Assembly (NCBI RefSeq): GCF_900101345.1
Contig: NZ_FMUX01000003.1
Span: 114,200-178,199 of the forward strand
Reading direction: 5' to 3'
DNA length: 64,000 nt
Source of the DNA: Desulfoluna spongiiphila
Lineage (GTDB): Bacteria; Desulfobacterota; Desulfobacteria; Desulfobacterales; Desulfolunaceae
The notes beneath the pieces are model-generated. The model was not told the DNA's origin and ran no database searches. It saw only the letters and a list, made by a program, of their open reading frames with translations. The position numbers and the translations under genes are program-made. Numbering within the stretch: the first letter of the stretch is position 1; every line of letters starts with the position of its first letter. Shown piece after piece: positions 21,819-30,744 of this stretch.

Positions 21819-22883
21819 TCACGTAAAGCTGTAGGGCGGCCAGGGCCCTGTGAATTTCACGAAAAACCAGGCCATCTCATTGATCCGTTCCAGCTCCCGG
21901 CCCAGGGAGCCGCTCTCCTCCCGGGGAAGCAGGCAGGACAGGTTCATGATCATCTGCCGGGCAGGGTCTTCGGCCTTTTTGGTCTTCTCGACCTTGACCT
22001 CGGTCACGCACTCTTTGATGTCGTTGAAAAACTCACGAAAGTAGTGATCGGCTTTGGTTTCGAGCTCTTTTTTCAGCACCGACTCAATCTTCTGACGATG
22101 CAGGTAGGCCGCCCCTTTGGGCTTGTCCTCCAGACTGGCGGTCATCTCCCGGACGCTTTCGCTCTCCCGGGCAAGGGTCTCCATCATGGCCGGGGCGTCC
22201 CAGAACACCTGCACCCCGTATTCCGCCTGGCCGGAAAAGCGTTCCAGCATGGCCGTAAAATCCTCCCGGCCGTCCCGGAGCCAGGCCGCCACGGTCTCAT
22301 CGGCTCCCCGGCCCTTTTCACCGGCAAGGATGGTGTCAAAGGAGGTGGGGATCACCACGCTGAACTCCCGCAAGGCCCGCTCAATGACGCCCTGGTGAGC
22401 AAGGAGCCACTGCTTCACGACCTCCTCGTCGGCCGACTCGTAGGGGGTTGCCGCGCAGTCATGGACCACGGCCCCGAGCCCCTCCTCCCAGATGATGCGG
22501 ACCTCCTCCCCGTCGATGCCCATGGGGCCGAACACCAGGTCTTTCTCCCCCCGGACCACCCCGTAGACATACCGCCCCTCATCGATAGCCGGGGGGGAAG
22601 ACGGCGCCTCCTCCGCTGCCGCCTCCTCCGCTGCCGGCTCCTCCGGGGCCACAGCCACCGGGGATGGCTCCGAAGGCGGTGTCACCCGGGGGGCCTCCTC
22701 CACAGGCGCAGGCACGACCTCGGCTGCAGGGACCGCACCCAGCTCCCGGTGAATCTCTTCCCGGATGATCCGCTGCAGTTCGGGGGCAACGGCCTCCCGC
22801 ACAAGCTGCCGGATCTCCTGCCGGTGCGCATCGAGGACACACCGGAGCTCTTTTAAGACACGCTCTCTGATCATTGGGTCCAT
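21819..22883 (-). CDS. GvpF/L-family protein with long N-terminal extension
   Basis: 354 residues. The GvpF/L domain starts near 104 (GRYVYGVVRGE) and runs to the end (WFFVKFTGPWPPYSF), with FSVVIPTSFDTIL at the place of the family's usual LPVKFGT. It is preceded by a helical segment (1-47) and a proline/alanine/glutamate-rich linker (about 50-100). GvpF and GvpL are essential accessory proteins that bind GvpA and other minor components during early assembly. This is one of four GvpF/L-family genes in the cluster and the most divergent. Tightly spaced between gvpK and the GvpA-GRAM gene. Confidence 0.82.
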   Translation of the reverse strand: MDPMIRERVLKELRCVLDAHRQEIRQLVREAVAPELQRIIREEIHRELGAVPAAEVVPAPVEEAPRVTPPSEPSPVAVAPEEPAAEEAAAEEAPSSPPAIDEGRYVYGVVRGEKDLVFGPMGIDGEEVRIIWEEGLGAVVHDCAATPYESADEEVVKQWLLAHQGVIERALREFSVVIPTSFDTILAGEKGRGADETVAAWLRDGREDFTAMLERFSGQAEYGVQVFWDAPAMMETLARESESVREMTASLEDKPKGAAYLHRQKIESVLKKELETKADHYFREFFNDIKECVTEVKVEKTKKAEDPARQMIMNLSCLLPREESGSLGRELERINEMAWFFVKFTGPWPPYSFT

Positions 22884-22886
22884 GGG

Positions 22887-23195
22887 CTACTCTGCCTTAC
22901 TCCACCGGCTCGGGTTGATCATCTGCTCCAAAACGTCGTCCACCATCTCATCCAGCCCGTCCCGCACGTTTTTCACCGCCTCGGAGATCCCCTGCTGGGC
23001 CTTGATCTCGGCCAGGGCCTCGTCAAGATCCATCAAGGCCTGGCCCAGACGGTCCACCTCCTCCTCCGTGAGGCTTCCCCCTTCCACCCGCTTCATGGCC
23101 TGGAGCCTCAAGGCGTCCTGGATCACCTCCACCAGGGCCACCACCAGGCCCAGCACCCCGTGCTTCAGGTTGTTTTCATCGATATCAATGGCCAT
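22887..23195 (-). CDS. gvpK: Gas vesicle protein GvpK
   Basis: 102-residue GvpK: MAIDIDENNLKHGVLGLVV, followed by ALVEVIQDALRLQAMKR and GLDEMVDDVL. The family is small, helical and required for vesicle formation in several organisms. I place the start at 23195, where the sequence begins to match the family; the open frame continues upstream but through the zinc-ribbon gene. The start overlaps the end of that gene by 11 bases. A C-terminal charged tail completes the protein. Confidence 0.88.
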   Translation of the reverse strand: MAIDIDENNLKHGVLGLVVALVEVIQDALRLQAMKRVEGGSLTEEEVDRLGQALMDLDEALAEIKAQQGISEAVKNVRDGLDEMVDDVLEQMINPSRWSKAE

Positions 23196-23490
23196 GGGTC
23201 CTGCCTTTGCCCGTCCCTTCGGGACGAAACCCGCAAAGATAGCACCCGGTGCGCTCCATGGCCTCACGCACCACGGGACGTCCGCACCGGGGGCACGGGA
23301 TTTTGTAGGGTACCGGGGCCCGATCCGTTTCAGGGCCTGCGCCGCAGACATAGCAGCCTTTTTTCAAAAGCTCCTTTTTCACCACGTCCTTGCCGCAGGA
23401 GGGGCAACGGGTCCAGTAGCCGCTCCCCTGCCGGTGCGCCCGCTTCTCCTGCCGGCCCCGGCGGACCTTTTCCATAAGGGTTGTCCACAC
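23185..23490 (-). CDS. Small double zinc-ribbon protein in gas vesicle cluster
   Basis: 101 residues with two zinc-ribbon-like units in tandem: CPSCGK...GCYVCG (29-49) and CPRCGR...GCYLCG (about 66-86). Otherwise basic. It is three bases downstream of a GvpA-family gene that carries its own zinc ribbon and overlaps gvpK. No enzymatic signature. It may be an assembly or scaffold factor; function unknown. An alternative start is the methionine six codons in. Confidence 0.7.
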   Translation of the reverse strand: MWTTLMEKVRRGRQEKRAHRQGSGYWTRCPSCGKDVVKKELLKKGCYVCGAGPETDRAPVPYKIPCPRCGRPVVREAMERTGCYLCGFRPEGTGKGRTHGH

Positions 23491-23493
23491 GGG

Positions 23494-23859
23494 TTACACC
23501 GAGGTGGTGAGGCCGGGGTTGGACTGCCTCGCCTTGGCGCTGATCCAGCCGCACCAGGGACACCCTGTGGTGATGAGCTCTTCGGCGGGGAGCACCTTTT
23601 CACACTGGGGACAGTGCTCTTTGGCGGAGAGTGCCTCGTCCCAGGCGGGGGTCTGGAGCTCCGTGCCCGACGGGAACTCCAGGCCGTATTTTGCCGCGGT
23701 CTCAAAGGAGGCCAAAGCCGCCCGGATCCTGATGCCCAAGAGCTCCACCCCGGCCACGGACACGGCAATGTCCGCGTTGATCACCAGCCCCTTGTCCAGG
23801 ATCCTGTCCACCACATCGGCCAGACTTCCGCTGCTTTCTCTCGACGGTTCAAGGGCCAT
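23494..23859 (-). CDS. GvpA/J-family protein with C-terminal zinc ribbon
   Basis: 121 residues. Residues about 12-60 are a GvpA/J domain ([19 protein letters not shown], then VSVAGVELLGIRIRAAL), and residues 82-107 form a zinc-ribbon (CPQCEKVLPAEELITTGCPWCG). The start at 23859 has GGAGG nine bases upstream; an in-frame extension beyond it overlaps gvpO and is arginine-rich shadow sequence. The fusion suggests a minor shell or nucleation protein carrying a protein-interaction module. It is followed directly by the separate double zinc-ribbon gene. Confidence 0.8.
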   Translation of the reverse strand: MALEPSRESSGSLADVVDRILDKGLVINADIAVSVAGVELLGIRIRAALASFETAAKYGLEFPSGTELQTPAWDEALSAKEHCPQCEKVLPAEELITTGCPWCGWISAKARQSNPGLTTSV

Positions 23860-23863
23860 GGAG

Positions 23864-24130
23864 TTATTCCTCCGGGTCGTCGGTGTCGATGCGCTTGCGC
23901 ATCCGCACCCGTTTGAACTCCGACACCTTGCCCTTGTCGTCGAGCATGGTCTCGTACACCGCCAGGATGTCCAGGCTGTCGGGGATCGCCTTCTTCTCGA
24001 TCGCCTCAAGCGTTACGCGCCATCCGTCGGCGTTGGGCTCGGCGCTCACCGTGGATTCGATCTCGAGACCGATGAGCATGTTGAGCTCCTCACGGGCTTT
24101 TTGAATTGCATCTGTAAATGAAATCGCCAT
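23864..24130 (-). CDS. gvpO: Gas vesicle protein GvpO
   Basis: 88-residue GvpO-family protein. It begins with a helix (ISFTDAIQKAREELNMLIG) and continues with WRVTLEAIEKKAIPDSLD, then ILAVYETMLDDKGKVSEFKR and RMRKRID, matching the family pattern of a tryptophan, a glutamate-rich strand and the YEV-LD-G core. GvpO is an accessory protein in haloarchaea and several bacteria. Four bases from the next gene. Start at 24130 follows an AAGGGA sequence. Confidence 0.85.
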   Translation of the reverse strand: MAISFTDAIQKAREELNMLIGLEIESTVSAEPNADGWRVTLEAIEKKAIPDSLDILAVYETMLDDKGKVSEFKRVRMRKRIDTDDPEE

Positions 24131-24176
24131 GGGTTGTGTCCCTTGTTGTCAAAGGTTGACGAAGGGGACGGCACCG

Positions 24177-24425
24177 TCAGGGCCCGTCCATCTCTTTTTT
24201 TAACTGCCGTGCGCGATCCAGCCGCTCCATCACATCCTGTTCCCTGCGCTCAAACTCTGCCTCATCGATCTCATCCATCTCAAACTGCATCTGCAGGTGG
24301 AGCAGCTCTTCGTAGATGCCCGCCTCGTCGGTCATCTCCTGCAACGCCGAGTCCCGTAATTTTTCGGCCACCCACACGGTCATTTTCACGGGGGCCAGCA
24401 AGATGTCATCCAAGATAAACGCCAT
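24177..24425 (-). CDS. gvpG: Gas vesicle protein GvpG
   Basis: 82-residue GvpG: FILDDILLAPVKMTVWVAEK at the N-terminus, followed by a charged helical region (YEELLHLQMQFEMDEIDEAE). The family sequence begins at the ATG at 24425; six upstream codons in frame are not part of it. GvpG is an essential accessory protein in haloarchaeal vesicle assembly, where it interacts with GvpF and GvpL. It sits five bases downstream of a gvpF/L gene, the usual gvpF-gvpG neighbourhood. Confidence 0.88.
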   Translation of the reverse strand: MAFILDDILLAPVKMTVWVAEKLRDSALQEMTDEAGIYEELLHLQMQFEMDEIDEAEFERREQDVMERLDRARQLKKEMDGP

Positions 24426-24429
24426 GGGT

Positions 24430-25173
24430 CTACCACCTGACAACCAGTTCGATAAAATGGTTCGGAGGCACCGGCCCCACGTACTTGATCTTCATCTGCC
24501 CGTCGGTGCTCTCGCCCAGCCGGTTTACCGCCGCATCAAAATCCCCCTCCCTGTCCCGGGCCACCAGGAACACGCTGTGGGTGATCATCCGGTCCCCCAT
24601 GGGCGGGTTCTTCTTGTGCTCCACCCAGAGCCCGTCGAAAAAAGAACCGATGCGCGTATCTAAGGCATCCCGCTTTCGGGCCAGGGCCCCTGCCACCATC
24701 TCTCCCAAACGAATCTGATCTTTTCGCGCGCCCCCTTTCTGGGCATTGAGGCGATCCCTGAGCTTCTGGATCTGCCTGTCCTCTGCAACAATTTCCCGAT
24801 ACGCCTGGGCGGGATCGGTCCACAGCACCTTGAGCCCCAGCTCCACCTTGTCGGCCACGTAGGCCAGGTGGGCTTTCAGCTCGTCGTAGCGGTCCGCAAG
24901 GAGCTTTTCCCGAATGACCTCGGAGTCTTCGCCCACGGTGCCGAACTTCACCGGCAGAATGGGCGCCGTCGCCATGACGGTCTCCATCACCGTCTGATGA
25001 GCCATGGTGTTTTTCCGGCTCACGGCATAGTCGGTCACCGGGGAGGGGCTCACCACGGCCCCGATGTCCCGGTGGCAGATGATGGACACATTGCCCCCGG
25101 CCTCGGCGATGCCGCCGATCTCCAAGGTCCGTTCGTCGCCTGTATCGGCCACGGCATAGATGTATTGGCCCAT
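24430..25173 (-). CDS. gvpF: Gas vesicle protein GvpF/L
   Basis: 247-residue GvpF/L-family accessory protein: YIYAVADTGD at the start, TAPILPVKFGTVGED near 72-86, a long helical middle part and the C-terminal GPVPPNHFIELVVRW. The ATG at 25173 is preceded by AAAGGTG; an in-frame GTG two codons upstream is less likely. Directly upstream of gvpG. Four such genes in one cluster suggest division of labour among GvpF/L paralogues. Whether this one is closer to F or L cannot be settled by eye. Confidence 0.88.
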   Translation of the reverse strand: MGQYIYAVADTGDERTLEIGGIAEAGGNVSIICHRDIGAVVSPSPVTDYAVSRKNTMAHQTVMETVMATAPILPVKFGTVGEDSEVIREKLLADRYDELKAHLAYVADKVELGLKVLWTDPAQAYREIVAEDRQIQKLRDRLNAQKGGARKDQIRLGEMVAGALARKRDALDTRIGSFFDGLWVEHKKNPPMGDRMITHSVFLVARDREGDFDAAVNRLGESTDGQMKIKYVGPVPPNHFIELVVRW

Positions 25174-25186
25174 GGTCACCTTTTTT

Positions 25187-25855
25187 TTACGCGATCAGTT
25201 CCTCTCCCAGGCGAAGAAGCTCTTCCTCTCCCCCGCGACGCTTCACCGCCTTCATGTACGCCCGGACCAGCCCCGGCGTTTTAAACGGGTCCACCTGGAT
25301 GTCTGCATCCAGGTACGGCTGAACCTGATGGGCCGCCCCCACGAACAGCACCCCGGCCTCCCCTTCTTCAAGGGTCGTGTTGATCTGGTGCGCCATGAAC
25401 CGGTCCCGCTTTTTCAGCAACCGCCCCTTCTGGAGCCGGGAGACCCCCAGGCGGTAAAGCTTCTGCCAGAGGGACCGGGCGCGCACCAGGCCCATGGTGA
25501 GTTCGTACTCCCGCCGGATCAACACGAGGTCCTCGGTTTTGCGTATCTCCGCACCGCCAGCCATAAGGCGGGCGATGCACTGAAAGTTGGGGCTCCCCTT
25601 TGCGGCCAGCTCCCGGACAACGGCGTCGCCGATGGCACCGGCCTCCACCATGCCATCCTGATATATCTTCAGGCTGGTGGCATCCATGGCCCCCAGGCGG
25701 TGTCCCACCCCCTGCCAGAAGGCCGCCACCACCTCTTCATGCCGGGCGAGCCGCGCCGGGCCGTAAAGCTTTTCACGCATGAGCCGGATCTTTTCTGCCG
25801 CAGCCCCCAGGTCGGGGTCGGAATGAATCATGGGAATCAGCATCAGGGTTCTCAT
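25187..25855 (-). CDS. Gas vesicle cluster protein, possibly TraB/TIKI-like
   Basis: 222 residues, coupled to the preceding GvpF-J gene by an ATGA overlap. It begins [17 protein letters not shown] and ends with RDRFMAHQINTTLEEGEAG, then VLFVGAAHQVQPYL. The combination of an R-D helix, a strand and G-A-A-H resembles the C-terminal part of TraB/TIKI/EreA-type proteins (usual motif G-A-G-H), and MIHSD could supply an N-terminal histidine. That relation is remote and judged by eye. No signal peptide or membrane helix is seen. Function unknown; position ties it to vesicle formation. Confidence 0.55.
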   Translation of the reverse strand: MRTLMLIPMIHSDPDLGAAAEKIRLMREKLYGPARLARHEEVVAAFWQGVGHRLGAMDATSLKIYQDGMVEAGAIGDAVVRELAAKGSPNFQCIARLMAGGAEIRKTEDLVLIRREYELTMGLVRARSLWQKLYRLGVSRLQKGRLLKKRDRFMAHQINTTLEEGEAGVLFVGAAHQVQPYLDADIQVDPFKTPGLVRAYMKAVKRRGGEEELLRLGEELIA

Positions 25856-26889
25856 GGCCCCCCCCTGCCTGCACTCTCCAGGCTCTGAATCGTCACCCAC
25901 TGGCTGCCGTCCCCTTTGACAAAGGAGACCGGATCGTCCCCGCACAGGGTGAGGAGCAGCCGGTAGGATTTGCTGATGGACTCAAACCGGCTCCTGTCCC
26001 CTTCGCCCCCGGGACGGCTGTCCGGGTGACACCCCCGGACCATAAGCCGATAGGCCTCCCGGATATCCGAGACGGTGGCTTGTTCCGGAAGGTCCAGGCA
26101 TTTCCGGGCGCAGTCCACCTCGTCAAAATCGATCTGTTGCACCGAGAGGGTATAAAAGCTGTTGCAGGGCAGGGGCCCGATGAGCCGGAAGGTCACCCGG
26201 TCTTCGAACCGCCGGTCCAGGGCCTCAAGGGCTCCTTCAAACCGGGTCGTCTCCCCCTCTTCCAGAAGGGCGGCAAGGCTCACGATGACGGCTTCATCCC
26301 GGATTTCAAGGGATTTCAACGCCACCGAGACACCTTGAAGGCCCTCGACGATGGCCTCGGCAAGGCCCTTTCGTTTCTGTTCCAGCCCCGCCTTCACCAT
26401 CTTGCCCAGGGTGATCCGTGCCTTCTGCCGGGCTGCCTGGGACGCCAGCACCACCTCGCGCCGGAAATGGGAGATGGCCTCTTCCGTACCGATCTCCCTT
26501 AGCTCCCGTTCAAAATCGCTGAACCGGGCCACCACATCCAGCTCCGTTTTGCCGCGGGTTTTTTCAAAGGCCTCAAGGATCCGGGCCTCTCCTCGTGCCA
26601 GAAGGGCCTCAGCCGCCCCGGCATGCCCGACCAGGGTGCCGAACTTCACCGGGACCACAGGCCCCAGGGCCATCATCCCCTCCAGGGCCCTCTGATGCTG
26701 GGCCACGTACCTCAAAAGGGTCTGCTGGGGCATCCGGGTAAAATCCTGGGCCCCCACCTCACTCACCGCAACGGACAGGCCCCGGACGCTCTTCAGGATG
26801 ATCTCCCGATTGTCCAGCCCGAAGGGCCCCACCCGGAGGGGGACCGAAGGCCGCATAAACCCGTAAAGGTAGAGTCCGTTACCGTCCAT
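25852..26889 (-). CDS. GvpF/L-family protein fused to a C-terminal J domain
   Basis: 345 residues. The first ~245 form a GvpF/L domain ([43 protein letters not shown]). The rest is a DnaJ-type J domain: [20 protein letters not shown], then [15 protein letters not shown] with the HPD triad at about 288-290, and [17 protein letters not shown] is the signature that stimulates Hsp70 ATPase. The start at 26889 has GGAGG ten bases upstream and overlaps the AAA gene by 11 bases. With the cluster's own Hsp70, this implies a dedicated Hsp40-Hsp70 pair that acts where GvpF/L binds shell protein. Confidence 0.83.
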   Translation of the reverse strand: MDGNGLYLYGFMRPSVPLRVGPFGLDNREIILKSVRGLSVAVSEVGAQDFTRMPQQTLLRYVAQHQRALEGMMALGPVVPVKFGTLVGHAGAAEALLARGEARILEAFEKTRGKTELDVVARFSDFERELREIGTEEAISHFRREVVLASQAARQKARITLGKMVKAGLEQKRKGLAEAIVEGLQGVSVALKSLEIRDEAVIVSLAALLEEGETTRFEGALEALDRRFEDRVTFRLIGPLPCNSFYTLSVQQIDFDEVDCARKCLDLPEQATVSDIREAYRLMVRGCHPDSRPGGEGDRSRFESISKSYRLLLTLCGDDPVSFVKGDGSQWVTIQSLESAGRGGP

Positions 26890-29008
26890 CCCCCTGATCC
26901 CTCCGCCGTGTTTCAACGGCCTGTTCGAAATGCGCCCTGGTAATCACAAACCGGTCCGGCGGGTTGTCCCCCGCCTTGATAAACGCCCTGATGGCATCCA
27001 TGGCCGCGGCGTTGCAGATAAACTCGATGTCCGCCCCCACCATCCCTTCGGTGGCCGACACCAGCATGTCGAAGTCGATGCCTTCGGCAAGGGGCTTTCC
27101 TTTGGTGTGCACCCCAAAAATCGCCCGCCGGGCCGCCTCGTCCGGCGGGGGCAGCTCCAGATGAAAATCAAACCGGCCGGAGCGCAGCAGGGCCGCATCG
27201 ATGAGGTCCAGGCGGTTGGTGGCCGCCAGTACCACGATGCCCTTGAGCTCTTCGATACCGTCCATCTCCGTTAAAAACTGGCTGATCACGCGATCGGTCA
27301 CCGCCGAGGCCCCTTGCATGCCCCGCCGCGGGACCAGGCTGTCAATTTCATCCACAAACACAATGCACGGGGAGGCGAGCCGGGCCTTGCGAAAGATCTC
27401 CCGCACCCCCTTTTCGCTGTCCCCCACCCATTTGGAGAGGAGCTCCGGCCCCTTGACCGAGATGAAATTGACCCCGGACTCCGAGGCCACGGCCTTGGCC
27501 AGAAGGGTCTTGCCCGTTCCCGGAGGCCCGTAGAGCAGGATGCCCCGGGCAGGGGAGGTGTTTGCCTTTTCGAACAGCGAGGCGTAGGTCAGGGGCCACT
27601 CAATGGTCTCTTTGAGAAGGGATTTTACCGCGTCCAGGCCCCCCACATCCCCCCAGGTCACGTTGGGCACCTCGGTGAACACCTCACGGATCGCCGAGGG
27701 CTCGATGCCTTTCATGGCTTCCGTAAAATCATCCATGGTCACCTGCAGGTTGAGCAGGGTGTCCATGGGAATCTCCTCCAGCTCAAAATCGATGCGGGGA
27801 AAAATGTTGCGCAGGGAGGCCATGGCCGCCTCCCGGCACAAAGCCTCCAGGTCGGCGCCCACGTAGCCGTGGGTTATTTCCGACACCTTTTTCAGGTCCA
27901 CGTCGCCAGCCAGGGGCATCCCCTGGGTGTAGATGGTGAGGATCTCCAGGCGGCCGTTGCGGTCCGGAATGCTGATCTCGATCTCCCGGTCGAACCGGCC
28001 GGGACGCCGCAGGGCCGGGTCGATGACATTGGGAATGTTGGTGGCCCCGATGACCATCACCTGGCCCCGGGAAGAGAGGCCGTCCATGAGGGTCAGCAGC
28101 TGGGCCACCACCCTTTTCTCCACCTGCTTTTCCCCGCCCATCTCCTCGCGCTTGGGGGCAATGGCGTCGATCTCATCCAGAAAGATGATGCTGGGGGCAT
28201 GGGCCGAGGCTTCGTCAAAAATGCGCCTCAGGTTGGCCTCGCTCTCCCCGTAGAGTTTGTTCATGATCTCCGGCCCGCTCAGGTGGCTGAAAAAAGCGTC
28301 CGTCTCATTGGCCACGGCCCGGGCAATCATGGTCTTCCCGCAGCCGGGGGGGCCGTGCAGGAGCACCCCCTTGGGAGGGTCGATGCCCAACCGGTCAAAG
28401 ACCTGGGGGTATTTCAAGGGTAGCTCGATCATCTCCCGAATCCTGCGGATCTCCTTGCCTAAACCGCCCACATCTTCGTAGGAGATCCGGGCCGATTTGA
28501 CCTCCCCTTTCTCCCGGGGTTCCTGGATGACCACCGCCGTCTCGGGGCGGATGATCACCACCCCGTCGGGTTTGGTGCCCGTCACCTGGAAATCCCGGGT
28601 CTGGGCGCCGAACAGCTTGGCCCGCACCGTGTCCCCCGTCACCAGGGGGATGCCTTCCAGCAGGCTGCCGATGTACGTGGAGTCGTAGGAACGCAAGGGG
28701 GTCAGGGGACTCACCGTGAGCTTTTGTGCGGGCTTGCACGCGCAGGGCAAGATGCTGACCTTCTCATCCAGACCCACCTGGGCGTTGTCCCGCGCGATGC
28801 CGTCCAGGCACACCCATCCCTGGCCGCGGTCCTCCATAAAGGCCGGCATCACCTTGGCCACGGTCTTGCGTTTCCCCTTGATCTCAACAATATCGCCCAC
28901 CTCCACGCCGATGCCGGTGAAATCCGCAGGGTCAAACCGCACAATGCCGCGGCCCACGTCTTTGGATTCCGCCTCCTTTACCTTCAGGGTCAGGCTTGTC
29001 TTGTCCAT
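26879..29008 (-). CDS. CDC48/VAT-type double AAA ATPase
   Basis: 709-residue AAA unfoldase of the CDC48/p97/VAT type. The N-domain (1-165) has the double-psi-barrel pattern ([19 protein letters not shown]). D1 has Walker A GPPGCGKT near 222 and Walker [17 protein letters not shown]2 has GPPGTGKT near 494 and [15 protein letters not shown], each followed by SRH-type arginines (RRPGRFD; LRSGRFD). Hexamers of this family thread substrates through a central pore. It is coupled to the GvpF-J gene by overlap and follows gvpH by eight bases. In this cluster it probably remodels or disaggregates gas vesicle proteins (inference). AAGAGG precedes the ATG. Confidence 0.92.
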   Translation of the reverse strand: MDKTSLTLKVKEAESKDVGRGIVRFDPADFTGIGVEVGDIVEIKGKRKTVAKVMPAFMEDRGQGWVCLDGIARDNAQVGLDEKVSILPCACKPAQKLTVSPLTPLRSYDSTYIGSLLEGIPLVTGDTVRAKLFGAQTRDFQVTGTKPDGVVIIRPETAVVIQEPREKGEVKSARISYEDVGGLGKEIRRIREMIELPLKYPQVFDRLGIDPPKGVLLHGPPGCGKTMIARAVANETDAFFSHLSGPEIMNKLYGESEANLRRIFDEASAHAPSIIFLDEIDAIAPKREEMGGEKQVEKRVVAQLLTLMDGLSSRGQVMVIGATNIPNVIDPALRRPGRFDREIEISIPDRNGRLEILTIYTQGMPLAGDVDLKKVSEITHGYVGADLEALCREAAMASLRNIFPRIDFELEEIPMDTLLNLQVTMDDFTEAMKGIEPSAIREVFTEVPNVTWGDVGGLDAVKSLLKETIEWPLTYASLFEKANTSPARGILLYGPPGTGKTLLAKAVASESGVNFISVKGPELLSKWVGDSEKGVREIFRKARLASPCIVFVDEIDSLVPRRGMQGASAVTDRVISQFLTEMDGIEELKGIVVLAATNRLDLIDAALLRSGRFDFHLELPPPDEAARRAIFGVHTKGKPLAEGIDFDMLVSATEGMVGADIEFICNAAAMDAIRAFIKAGDNPPDRFVITRAHFEQAVETRRRDQGDGR

Positions 29009-29016
29009 AGGACCTC

Positions 29017-29553
29017 TTAGGTCATGGTTAGGGTAATTTCCAGAATCCCGTTTTTGTACGTCCAGCTCATCTGCCCTTCCTCAGCCGGTTTCGACAGCAG
29101 GACTTCCTTGTGGTACTCCCGGTTCTTGCTCTCCGCATGGATCGTCAGGATGTCGTCGCTCAAGGACACCGTGATCTCCTCGGACCCCACCCCGGGCATC
29201 TCCACCACCACCCGGACCTTATCCTCCTCCTCAAAAAGATCCGCAATGGGCTCCCGGACTTCCTCCACAACGGGGCCCTTGGGGCTTTTCTTGATGTTGC
29301 CGAAGGACTGAACAACGGGACTGCCGTCCTGCAGGGTCCGCACGTTGATGCCGTAAACCCCTCGAATGTCCTTGAGCCCCTTGATCTTATCCAGGCTGCT
29401 CAGGTCAAATTCCCCCGATCGTTTCAGCCCCTCGCCGGTCTCGGCCAGCTTGGCGGCGGCGTCGATGAGGTTCCCCAGGCCTTTCAAGAGCCCTCCGAAA
29501 CCAAAATCCCCGTGGCCATGCATCTCCCTGTCGGATCTGTTCTTGTCGCTCAT
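29017..29553 (-). CDS. gvpH: GvpH-like small heat shock protein
   Basis: 178 residues. A glycine-rich, helical N-terminal region ([20 protein letters not shown], about 20-60) precedes an alpha-crystallin/Hsp20 domain (about 100-178: [51 protein letters not shown]). This is the layout of GvpH. Hsp20-type GvpH acts as an ATP-independent holdase on gas vesicle proteins in haloarchaea, where it also affects shape. Eight bases upstream of the AAA gene. Confidence 0.85.
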   Translation of the reverse strand: MSDKNRSDREMHGHGDFGFGGLLKGLGNLIDAAAKLAETGEGLKRSGEFDLSSLDKIKGLKDIRGVYGINVRTLQDGSPVVQSFGNIKKSPKGPVVEEVREPIADLFEEEDKVRVVVEMPGVGSEEITVSLSDDILTIHAESKNREYHKEVLLSKPAEEGQMSWTYKNGILEITLTMT

Positions 29554-29619
29554 TGCCTACCCCCGTGCCTTGCTGATAATGCCTGATGGCCACGGTGTCC
29601 GGCACAGCCCGGACGGCCA

Positions 29620-30366
29620 TCACGCTTTGATTTCAATCGTGACGAAATGAAAGGGGGGCGCCGGCCCCACATAGGCAAACGCATAGCGCCCCTCATACTT
29701 GTCGGCCAGCTCCTCCACCACATAGTCAAACTCCCGTTCCCGGGTCCGATCGATGAGGCAGGCCAGGTTGCACACCATGGGATCTGTCTGGGGCTCCTTG
29801 GCTTTCACCTCCACGGATATGCGCCGCAGCCGGTTTAAAAGAGACCAGCCCTCATCGGCTTTCTTGACTGCCAGCGCCTTTTCCACGGCCTTGCCCAGCG
29901 CCCCTTTGACCTGCGTGTCGCCCCTTGCCTCCCCCAGCTTTTTTTTTAAGGCCATTACGTCCGCATCGCTCCGGTCGATCTCCTGGAACACCTCCGGCAT
30001 CTCTTTCCAGTACGCCTTGACCCCCATCTCGATTTTGTTGTCCATGTCCCTGAGCAGCCCTTTGAACTCTGCGTAGCGCTTCCGCAAAAGGGTCCGGATC
30101 TCTTCGGTGCTTTCGGCAATGGTGCAGAAACGAACCGGCAGGATGGTGTACTCTGTCATCACCGTTTCGATCACCGTCTCATGGTGGGTCAGGTTCTCCC
30201 GGCTGATCACATAGCGGGTCATGGGGGTGTTGCTGATCACCGCGCTGATGTCCTTGAACCCGATGGTCGAAACGATGTCCTCCCGGCCTCCGATGCCCGT
30301 GGCCCCGAAATTCCGTCCGTCGTTCTCTCCGATGATGCAGTACACATACTTTCCTTCCTGTCTCAT
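29620..30366 (-). CDS. gvpL: Gas vesicle protein GvpL/F
   Basis: 248-residue GvpL/F-family protein: KYVYCIIGENDGRNFGATGI at the start, EYTILPVRFCTIAES near 72-86, a helical middle and the ending YVGPAPPFHFVTIEIKA. Accessory protein that binds GvpA and other minor proteins early in assembly. It lies 48 bases downstream of a small coiled-coil gene and 66 bases upstream of gvpH. It is most similar in pattern to the copy at 24430. Confidence 0.88.
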   Translation of the reverse strand: MRQEGKYVYCIIGENDGRNFGATGIGGREDIVSTIGFKDISAVISNTPMTRYVISRENLTHHETVIETVMTEYTILPVRFCTIAESTEEIRTLLRKRYAEFKGLLRDMDNKIEMGVKAYWKEMPEVFQEIDRSDADVMALKKKLGEARGDTQVKGALGKAVEKALAVKKADEGWSLLNRLRRISVEVKAKEPQTDPMVCNLACLIDRTREREFDYVVEELADKYEGRYAFAYVGPAPPFHFVTIEIKA

Positions 30367-30414
30367 GCCTCACCCCGTCTCCATCGCCGGTTGCCCTCCG
30401 TGTCGCCCGCGCCT

Positions 30415-30744
30415 TCAGTACCCCAAGGGTATGGTCCGAATTCCTGTCTCGCCCCCCGGAGCGGCCGGTTCGTCGGACATCTGGTCCATCTCCTCTTCCA
30501 CCCCGTCCCTCATCTCAAGGATCTTGGCATCCAGGCAGGACAATTCGGCCTCGATTTCATGGATGCGCCGCAGCAGGTTGGCCCGCTCCTGGCGCAACCG
30601 GCTCCGGTGTTTGTCCAGGATAAACATCTCCAGGTAACTCGATTGAACCGGCCGGAACTTTGCTGCGATGTTGTGTTTGATGGGGGTCCGCATGTTTCCG
30701 TAGCCGCGCCGGTAGATGTCCTTTCCATGCCGATGTTTAGCCAT
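30415..30744 (-). CDS. Small coiled-coil protein after gvpN
   Basis: 109 residues, not recognised as a named Gvp. A basic N-terminus (KHRHGKDIYRRGYGNMRTPI) is followed by FRPVQSSYLEMFILDKH and then a coiled coil (RLRQERANLLRRIHEIEAEL, about 50-85) with an acidic tail. Two ATGs stand at the start; the second (30744) has the better distance to GGGAG, and both overlap the gvpN stop codon, so the genes are translationally coupled. The invariant-looking FRPVQSSYLEM segment would be the part to search for in other gas vesicle clusters. Confidence 0.7.
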   Translation of the reverse strand: MAKHRHGKDIYRRGYGNMRTPIKHNIAAKFRPVQSSYLEMFILDKHRSRLRQERANLLRRIHEIEAELSCLDAKILEMRDGVEEEMDQMSDEPAAPGGETGIRTIPLGY

